Shown here piece by piece: positions 57,928 through 64,000 of a DNA stretch of 64,000 nucleotides; position 1 is the first letter of the stretch, and each line of letters begins with the position of its first letter. The notes under the pieces are model-generated. The model was not told where the DNA came from. It searched no databases and worked only from the letters and a program-made list of their open reading frames with translations. The position numbers and the translations under genes were made by a program. Source of the stretch: Peiella sedimenti (lineage in GTDB: Bacteria > Pseudomonadota > Alphaproteobacteria > Caulobacterales > Caulobacteraceae); NCBI RefSeq assembly GCF_030504955.1, contig NZ_JAUKTR010000003.1:372001-436000 (forward strand). Direction: 5' to 3'.

Positions 57928-60843
57928 TTAGTAGCGCAGGCGGCCGCCGATGTAGAAGTACCGGCCCAGCACATCGTACAGGTTCGGGTCGGTGTTGCCG
58001 TCCGGCGCGTTGGTGATCAGGTGCGGATCCTGGTCGAACAGGTTCCGGATACCGCCGTAGATTTCGACGGTGTCGTTGATCGCCCAGCGGCCCTGCAGCT
58101 CGTGGATCGTGTAGGAGTCCACGCCCGGGTAGGAACCGGCACCCTCGAAGATATCGCCCTGGTCAGCCATGCTCGGAACGAACATGGAGGTCCAGTTCAC
58201 CTCGACCGGGCCGAAGTCGTAGCCCAGGCTCAGGTTCGCCTTCCAATCCGGCAGGCCGATGTTCAGGTTGTACGCCCCGATCGTGCCCTTGTAGTCGATG
58301 CCGTCCAGGACGTACGAGCCCAGGAAGTTGACCATCAGGTTCATACGCAGCGTGTCGCCGAAGAAGCCGCTGTCGCCAGCCAGCCAACCCATCGGCGCGC
58401 GATAGTTGACCGTCAGGTCGACGCCGTCCGTCTCAAGCTGCGAGACGTTGACGTTGTAGGTGCGGACCTTCAGCTCGGACGTGGCGTCACGATAGACCAG
58501 GGCGCCGATGTTCGAGTTGAAGCACTCGGGGCCGGCGGCGTTCAGGCTGGCGAAGCAGGCCTGCATCGTGCCGGTCGCGCCGCCGGCGAGCGGGGCGATG
58601 TAGTCCTCAACCGAGATGTCGTACCAGTCCAGGGTGATGTCGAGGTTGTCGATGAACGACGGGCTCCACACCAGGCCGGCGGTGTAGGTGTCCGACACTT
58701 CTTCGCTCAGATCGGGGTTGCCGTAGAAGAACGACTCGATCTGGCTGTTCGGCTGGACGTAGCCGGCCGTGACAGGGTCGAAGCCCATCTGGGCGGTACA
58801 GAAGGCGCGAACCGCCGGATCGCCCAGCGCCGTGCCGGGCCCGTTGTTCGGGTTGCCGTTGGTCACGATCACGGTCGAGCAGGGGTCGGTCATGGGCGGG
58901 AAGCCCTGGTCGCCGGCCTGGAACAGCTCGAACAGGTTCGGCGCGCGCGAGGCGCGCTGATACATGCCGCGCAGGCGCAGGTCGTCGTTGAACTGCCACT
59001 CGCCGCCGAACTTGTAGCTGCGGACCGGGCCGATCGAGGTGTAGTCCGAATAGCGGACACCCAGCTCCAGGCCCACATACTGGCCGAACGGCACGTCCCG
59101 GAACAGCGGCACCAGGGCCTCACCGTACCACTCGGTCACGGCGTAGTAGCCGGTCACCGCGCGTTCCTGGTTGAAGCCGAAGATGTCGCCGGCCGCATGG
59201 GCCGCGTCGGGGTTGAACGAGAAGCTGTCTTCACGACGCTCGAAGCCCAGCGCCACCGCCACGTCGCCGGCCGGCAGGGTCATGACGCTGCCGGTCAGGT
59301 TGGCGTTGAAGGTATGACGCTCGAAGATCGTGTTGTCGGTGAAGTTCTGGCGGATGAAGTCCAGAGCCGCCTGCGGACGAGCGCCGTCGCCGAAGGGATT
59401 GTAGGGCACGCAGTCCGGGAAGATGGCCAGAGTGGCCGCGCTACAGCTGCCGTTGGGGTTGCCGACAGTCGGCGCCACGGCGCCGTCCGACAGACCCTCG
59501 GTGGCCGCCGCGAAGCGCGAACGCGAGATGTCGTTGAAGGTGGTGTCGGTGAACTCGCTGCGGCCATAGGTGTAGGTCGCATCCGCGTTCCAGCCCGAGC
59601 CCATGTCCCAATCAAGACCGGTCGTGAAGTCGAAGGTCTTGTTGTTGTGGGTCTGCAGGCGCGCGCCCACATCGGCCATACGACGGCGGTAAACCGCATC
59701 GGCCGTCGGGTTGGGACGACCGGCCAGGACGGCCGCGATCGACGGCGTCACGAAGATGTTGTCGAACGGGATCAAGGCGGCGGTCAGCGGCGTCGGGGCC
59801 AGCTGGTTGGCGTTGCGGCTGTCCGTGTAGAAGGCTTCCATGCGCAGGCCGACATTGTCGGTGATGTCGTAGTTGCCCAGGAAGGCCAGGTTCAGACGCT
59901 CGGCCGGCGTCGACAGATAGTTGGTCGGCGCGAAGTTGTAGCGGTCCGTAATGATGCTGTCCGGGTCGCCGGCGATCGGGTCGTTACAGAAGCCGAAGGC
60001 GGTCGTGCCGTTGTTGCGGAACGTGATGTTCGGCGACGAGGCGCTGCTGGCGCAGCCCGCGACGGTGGGCTGCGACGTGAACGGGTTCAGCGCCACGTTG
60101 TCGAAGCGGCCGCGCAGGCCGGTCAGCGAGCCGTTGGCGCTGGTGGCCACGGCCGCCCAGTCGCGTTCGGTCGACAGCACGCCGTCGCGGTCATAGTAGC
60201 CGGCGAAGGCGGTCAGGTTGCCGCGGCCGCCGTCGAAGTTGGCGCCCATCAGCGCGTTCAGCGTGAAGGTCTCGCCGTCGCCGCGCGAGCTCATGCCGTA
60301 CTGGGTCTGGAACTCCAGGCCCTGGAAGTCGTCCTTCATGATGAAGTTGACGACGCCGGCCAGGGCGTCGGAGCCGTACACGGCCGAGGCGCCGCCGGTG
60401 ACCACTTCCACGCGCTCGATCAGCGAGGCGGGGATCGTGTTCAGGTCGGGAGACGAGAAGGCCTTGGTGGCCGGGGTCATGCGGTGGCCGTTCAGCAGCA
60501 CCAGGGTGCGCTGCGGACCCAGACCGCGAAGGTCGACCGTGGCCGTGCCGTCAGCAGGGTTGTTCGAGTTGGCCGAGAAGCCCGGCACCACCTGGGGCAG
60601 GGTGTTCAGGATGGCCTCGACGTTCACCGTGCCGGTCGCCTCGATGCGCTCTTCCGAGACGGTCGCGACGGGGCTGTTGGCGATGTAGTCCTGGCGGGCA
60701 ATGCGCGAGCCGGTGACCACGATGGCCTCGACCTGCGTCGGTCCGTCCTGAGCGTAGGCCGGAGCGGACGACAGCGCCATCAGCGCCGCCCCGCCGATCA
60801 TCGTGGAAGCGAGCAGACGCCCGCGAACGGTTTGGGTTTTCAA
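57928..60843 (-). CDS. TonB-dependent outer-membrane receptor
   Basis: The 971-residue protein has a signal peptide (about 1-31, AYA-QDG), a TonB-box-like EAIVVTGSRI, a plug domain (about 50-165: VNVEAILNTLPQVVPGFS, RTLVLLNGHRM, ASAVYGSDALAGVVNFI), and a 22-strand-type beta-barrel to a C-terminal aromatic (YFYIGGRLRY). It is a large receptor with extended extracellular loops, typical of Caulobacterales, which use many of them for polymers and metals. Substrate cannot be read. The 216 bases upstream (60844-61059) hold only its promoter region. Confidence 0.94.
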   Translation of the reverse strand: MKTQTVRGRLLASTMIGGAALMALSSAPAYAQDGPTQVEAIVVTGSRIARQDYIANSPVATVSEERIEATGTVNVEAILNTLPQVVPGFSANSNNPADGTATVDLRGLGPQRTLVLLNGHRMTPATKAFSSPDLNTIPASLIERVEVVTGGASAVYGSDALAGVVNFIMKDDFQGLEFQTQYGMSSRGDGETFTLNALMGANFDGGRGNLTAFAGYYDRDGVLSTERDWAAVATSANGSLTGLRGRFDNVALNPFTSQPTVAGCASSASSPNITFRNNGTTAFGFCNDPIAGDPDSIITDRYNFAPTNYLSTPAERLNLAFLGNYDITDNVGLRMEAFYTDSRNANQLAPTPLTAALIPFDNIFVTPSIAAVLAGRPNPTADAVYRRRMADVGARLQTHNNKTFDFTTGLDWDMGSGWNADATYTYGRSEFTDTTFNDISRSRFAAATEGLSDGAVAPTVGNPNGSCSAATLAIFPDCVPYNPFGDGARPQAALDFIRQNFTDNTIFERHTFNANLTGSVMTLPAGDVAVALGFERREDSFSFNPDAAHAAGDIFGFNQERAVTGYYAVTEWYGEALVPLFRDVPFGQYVGLELGVRYSDYTSIGPVRSYKFGGEWQFNDDLRLRGMYQRASRAPNLFELFQAGDQGFPPMTDPCSTVIVTNGNPNNGPGTALGDPAVRAFCTAQMGFDPVTAGYVQPNSQIESFFYGNPDLSEEVSDTYTAGLVWSPSFIDNLDITLDWYDISVEDYIAPLAGGATGTMQACFASLNAAGPECFNSNIGALVYRDATSELKVRTYNVNVSQLETDGVDLTVNYRAPMGWLAGDSGFFGDTLRMNLMVNFLGSYVLDGIDYKGTIGAYNLNIGLPDWKANLSLGYDFGPVEVNWTSMFVPSMADQGDIFEGAGSYPGVDSYTIHELQGRWAINDTVEIYGGIRNLFDQDPHLITNAPDGNTDPNLYDVLGRYFYIGGRLRY

Positions 60844-61059
60844 GTTCCAGTCCTCCAGAGCCTGGCGTGAAGGACACCGGGTCCCTCCCCCCGCCGAAGC
60901 AAGAATCGACCGCCAGTCCGCACTGACGGTTATTCTGACGATACGAAGGGACCGCGAATCCGGTCAATGCGCATTACTTTTTGCTCACCGGGTTCCGCGA
61001 CCCCTGTCACAGCTTTGCCACATCGGCGTCGTGCGAACGCCGCAAGGTCTGGCGAGCGG

Positions 61060-62697
61060 CTACTGGCCTCGGTTGCGCAGGCACATCCAGCGCGTGCGAT
61101 GCTGGTCGACCAGATTGTCAACGAAGCCTGTCATGCGGGGCGAGACCAAGTTCTTGTTCACATAGAAGTAAAGCGGAACAATCGGAGCATCGTCGAGCAT
61201 GATCTGCTCGGCCTGAGCCAGCAGCTGGGCGCGCCGGCCCTCATTGGGTTCGCGATCCGCCGCCAGGAGCAGGGCGTCATAGGCCGGATTTGCGTAATCG
61301 CCGTAGTTCTGCTGACCGGTTGTGGACAATTGTAGGTCCAGGAAGCTTTTCGGGTCGTCGAAGTCCGCCACCCAGGCCGCGTCGGCCACGTCGAAATCGC
61401 GCAAACGATAGGACTGATAGGCGATCTGCACCTCGTTGCGCACCAATTGGACCTGTACGCCGATCTCGGCCCAGTCGGCCTGGACGGCCGGCATCATCAG
61501 CGAGGGGTCGGGCGTATTGCGGTGCTTGATCTCCAGGCGCAGCGGGTTGTCTGGGCCATAGCCCGCCTCGGCCAGCAGGCGGCGCGCCTCGCGCTGGCGG
61601 CGCTCCAGGGACCAGTCGGCATAGAAGGCCTTGGGGCCGTTCTCCACGTAGTTCGACATGCCAGGCGGCACGAAGGAGAAGGCCGGGACCTGGCCGCCCC
61701 GGAGCAGGCGGTTGGCGATGAAGTCGCGATCCACGGCCATGGCGAGAGCCTGGCGCACCCGCCGGTCGCGCAGGGCAGGGGTGCGCACCTGGGGGCCCTG
61801 GTTGAAGGCCAGATAGGCGGTGCCGAGGTAGGTGTGAGTATGAACGAACGGCCGCGTTTCGGGATCAGCCAGCAAATACTGGATCCGGTTCGACTGGATG
61901 TCGGCGTTCATGTCCAACTCGCCGCGGAACACGCGCCGCTCCGCCGCCGTGGCGTCGTTCGTGGGGTAGAAGTAGACCTGATCGAAGCAGACGTTCTCGG
62001 CATCCCAGAATCGCGGATTCTTGACCAGCCGCACATGGTCGCCCAGCCGCCACTCGGCCAGGGTGTAGGCGCCGTTGCCGACGTAGTTGCCGGGCTGCAC
62101 CCAGGCGTCGCCCAGCTCGCGCACCTTGTGGCTGGGCACCGGATAGAAGGTGTAGTGGGTCATCAGCTCGGGCAGGTAGGGCGCCGGGTTGATCAGGCGC
62201 AGCTCCAGCGTCCGTGCGTCAAGCGCCCGCGCGCCGAGGCTCTCCGGCGGCGCGGTCCCTTCGTTCACCTCGCGTCCGTTCTGGATCAAGTACAGCAGGT
62301 ATGAATACTGGGACGCGATCTCAGGCTTCAGGATACGCTGAAATGCGTAGACGAAGTCTTCGGCGGTCACCGACTGACCGTCCGACCATTGGGCGTCGCG
62401 CAGGCGGAAGGTCCAGGTCAGGCCGTCGGCCGAGGTGGTCCAGCTTTCCGCCATGCCGGGGATGGTCTCGCCCGCCGCCGAATAGTCGAACATCCCCTGG
62501 ATCATGTCGCTGATGATCCGGTTCTCCCAGGTGCCGGAACTGCGATGCGGGTCCAGCGAGACCGGCTCGGCCCCGTTGCCGCGGTGAAGGCACAGCTGGC
62601 CTTGCGGGCAGGCCGGACGCGCGGGCGCCCCGTCTTCGCGGGCGCAGCCGGAAATGACCATCAGAACGGAAAGGGTGAGAAGGAGATTGCGCAACAC
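61060..62697 (-). CDS. Peptide ABC transporter substrate-binding lipoprotein (OppA-like)
   Basis: The 545-residue protein has a lipobox (LMVISGC, cysteine 18) and the solute-binding family 5 fold: LDPHRSSGTWENRIISDMIQ, SWTTSADGLTWTFRLRDAQW, VYAFQRILKPEIAS, and a C-terminal YFYVNKNLVSP. It presents oligopeptides to an inner-membrane ABC permease. The partial permease at the end of the window belongs to the same transporter class, with one divergent gene between them. The OppB/OppD genes are presumably outside. Confidence 0.9.
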   Translation of the reverse strand: MLRNLLLTLSVLMVISGCAREDGAPARPACPQGQLCLHRGNGAEPVSLDPHRSSGTWENRIISDMIQGMFDYSAAGETIPGMAESWTTSADGLTWTFRLRDAQWSDGQSVTAEDFVYAFQRILKPEIASQYSYLLYLIQNGREVNEGTAPPESLGARALDARTLELRLINPAPYLPELMTHYTFYPVPSHKVRELGDAWVQPGNYVGNGAYTLAEWRLGDHVRLVKNPRFWDAENVCFDQVYFYPTNDATAAERRVFRGELDMNADIQSNRIQYLLADPETRPFVHTHTYLGTAYLAFNQGPQVRTPALRDRRVRQALAMAVDRDFIANRLLRGGQVPAFSFVPPGMSNYVENGPKAFYADWSLERRQREARRLLAEAGYGPDNPLRLEIKHRNTPDPSLMMPAVQADWAEIGVQVQLVRNEVQIAYQSYRLRDFDVADAAWVADFDDPKSFLDLQLSTTGQQNYGDYANPAYDALLLAADREPNEGRRAQLLAQAEQIMLDDAPIVPLYFYVNKNLVSPRMTGFVDNLVDQHRTRWMCLRNRGQ

Positions 62698-62766
62698 GCC
62701 GGCCTCTCATTCAATGCGACACGCGCGGCCGGCGGGCGGCCGCTACACTTCTTGGCTTCTTGAGGC

Positions 62767-63309
62767 ATGACACAGATGCACCTTCCGTCAAAGGCGATCG
62801 GGCTTATCGCGCTCATTGGGGCGTCGCCCGCCCTTGCTCAGTCGGCGCCTGCCTCGCCCGAAGCGGCCATCGTCATCGAGATCGAGCGCTGCCGTCAGGT
62901 TATGGATCCGGTGCAGCGGCTCGCCTGTTTCGACGCCGCCGCCGCCTCGCTCAGCGCCGCCACCCAGTCTGGCGAGGTGGTGGTCATGGATCGGGCCCGT
63001 ATCCAGGAAACGAACCGGCGGCTGTTCGGCCTGTCGGTGGATGTGGGCTCCATCTTTCGACGCGAGGGCGCGCCGGAGCCGGAGCAGCTGACCGAGATCA
63101 CCTCGGCCCTCGTCTCGGCGGCGCGCAACGGCCAGGACGATTGGGTCTTCACGCTGGAGGACGCTTCGGTCTGGCGCCAGATCGACAACGAGCGCCTTCG
63201 CACCACGCCGCGCCAGGGTGATACGATCCGCGTGCGCCGCGCCGGCTTCGGCAGCTACTTCCTCAATGTAAACGACCAGCGGGCCTTGCGGGTCGAGCGC
63301 ATCCGCTGA
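62767..63309 (+). CDS. Exported protein of unknown function
   Basis: The 180-residue protein has a signal peptide (about 1-25, ending ALA-QSA) and a short conserved-looking motif IERCRQVMDPVQRLACFDAA (Cys pair) that recurs in exported alphaproteobacterial proteins and in TagO-like proteins. A beta C-terminal domain follows (about 100-180: WVFTLEDASVWRQIDNERLR, VRRAGFGSYFLNVNDQRALR). No catalytic residues are apparent. It is divergent from the OppA-like gene by 69 bases and converges with the permease. Confidence 0.75.
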   Translation: MTQMHLPSKAIGLIALIGASPALAQSAPASPEAAIVIEIERCRQVMDPVQRLACFDAAAASLSAATQSGEVVVMDRARIQETNRRLFGLSVDVGSIFRREGAPEPEQLTEITSALVSAARNGQDDWVFTLEDASVWRQIDNERLRTTPRQGDTIRVRRAGFGSYFLNVNDQRALRVERIR

Positions 63310-63317
63310 GCCGGCGC

Positions 63318-64000
63318 CTAGCGGTCCTTGGGGTCGATGGCGTCGCGCAGGCCGTCGCCGATGAAGTTGAAGCTCATGAGCGTCAGGATCATCGCCCCCG
63401 CCGGGAAGACCAGGCTCCACCAGGCGATCTCCATGTCGCGCGCGCCCTGACTGATCAGGGTGCCCAGGGACGTCAGCGGCTCCTGCACGCCCATGCCGAG
63501 GAAGCTGAGGAAGCTCTCCACCAGGATCACGGTGGGAATGGTCAGGGTCACATAGACCACCACCGGACCCAGCAGGTTGGGCACGATGTGCCGTGCGATG
63601 ATGGCCATGGGGCCGAGGCCCGCCGCCCGCGCCGCCTCGACGAACTCCTTCTGTTTCAGGGACATGGTCTGGCCGCGCACGATGCGCGCCATGGTCAGCC
63701 ACTCGACCGCCCCGATGGCGGCGAAGATCAGTATGAAGCTGCGCCCGAAGGTCACCATCAGGAGGATGACGAAGAAGATGAAGGGCAGGGAGTAGAGCAC
63801 GTCGACGAAGCGCATCATCAGCTCGTCAACCTTGCCGCCGGCATAGCCCGCCACGGCGCCCCAGATGACCCCGATGACCAGGGACACGGCCGTGGCCACC
63901 ACGCCCACCGCCAGCGAGACCCGCAGGCCGATCAGCAGGCGCGCCAGTAGATCCCGCCCCAGCGAGTCGGTGCCCAACACGAAACCGGCTTCGCCGGGCG
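63318..64000 (-). CDS. Peptide ABC transporter permease (OppC/DppC-like), partial
   Basis: The visible C-terminal 227 residues have about five membrane helices. The pre-helix motif is FVLGTDSLGRDLLARLLIGL, and the EAA loop that contacts the ATPase is EAARAAGLGPMAIIARHIVP. The protein ends SFNFIGDGLRDAIDPKDR, typical of OppC. The frame is open to the window end, so the N-terminal region and start are outside; the internal start codon at 63980 is not the real start. It is the inner-membrane partner of the OppA-like protein. Confidence 0.92.
   Translation of the reverse strand, partial: PGEAGFVLGTDSLGRDLLARLLIGLRVSLAVGVVATAVSLVIGVIWGAVAGYAGGKVDELMMRFVDVLYSLPFIFFVILLMVTFGRSFILIFAAIGAVEWLTMARIVRGQTMSLKQKEFVEAARAAGLGPMAIIARHIVPNLLGPVVVYVTLTIPTVILVESFLSFLGMGVQEPLTSLGTLISQGARDMEIAWWSLVFPAGAMILTLMSFNFIGDGLRDAIDPKDR

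Noticed and set aside
58021-60870. A 949-codon open frame opposite the TonB-dependent receptor
   Set aside because: Arg/Val/Gly-rich low-information translation with no domain; the receptor on the minus strand has plug, TonB-box and C-terminal signature.

Overview
The window is GC-rich DNA from an alphaproteobacterium, most likely Caulobacteraceae and probably Brevundimonas or a close relative (inference). The reasons are the Caulobacter-type flagellar order fliL-fliM-PflI/DUF6468-MotE-like, CtrA-type boxes (one perfect TTAA-N7-TTAA) in front of a gene, the class I (archaeal-type) lysyl-tRNA synthetase, and a large TonB-dependent receptor. Genes are dense, often overlap by ATGA, and lie on both strands. 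No insertion sequence, integrase or CRISPR array was seen.

Layout. 1-6.3 kb: flagellar operon (fliL, fliM, PflI-like, MotE-like, a 948-aa TPR protein). 6.4-11.4 kb: ychF, a TetR gene with its membrane partner behind a palindromic operator, a SIMPL protein, pth, and rplY flanked by two intrinsic terminators. 11.4-13.8 kb: fliO-fliP, divergent from flgB-flgC-fliE. 13.8-17.3 kb: putP and a DbpA-like DEAD-box helicase. 17.3-23.7 kb: chaperone-usher pilus cluster 1 (LuxR regulator, pilin, chaperone, usher, tip-like subunit). 24-31.5 kb: a HisKA_2 kinase, a DUF72 protein, a periplasmic EF-hand protein divergent from a response regulator / histidine kinase / S41 peptidase operon, and a second S41 protein. 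31.6-39.3 kb: gap, small proteins, a PRC-barrel protein, DUF1206, tRNA-Arg, class I lysS, an S24 repressor-like protein, two tandem paralogous membrane proteins and a small gene with a perfect CtrA box. 39.4-48.7 kb: two hotdog thioesterases, a ligase-associated exonuclease, a hybrid pseudo-histidine kinase, cutA, queC-queE-queD, sppA, panD, a second SIMPL protein and a CAT tRNA (probably Ile2). 48.7-55.6 kb: chaperone-usher cluster 2, whose usher carries an N-terminal LysM domain, followed by a second LuxR regulator. 55.8-64 kb: a glycine-zipper protein, a RumA/RlmD-type methyltransferase, a TonB-dependent receptor and an Opp/Dpp-type peptide importer cut by the window end.

The most unusual content is the pair of chaperone-usher systems. 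Both have the order pilin - hairpin - chaperone - usher - tip subunit, both have a PAS-like/LuxR regulator nearby, and both have structured pilin leaders. In cluster 2 the usher is fused to a peptidoglycan-binding LysM module, which suggests a cell-wall-anchored assembly platform. Other notable items are a hybrid kinase lacking its phospho-acceptor histidine and ATP-binding residues, a terminator inside the short rplY leader, and a shared HNVIVM segment in the neighbouring EF-hand protein and sensor kinase.
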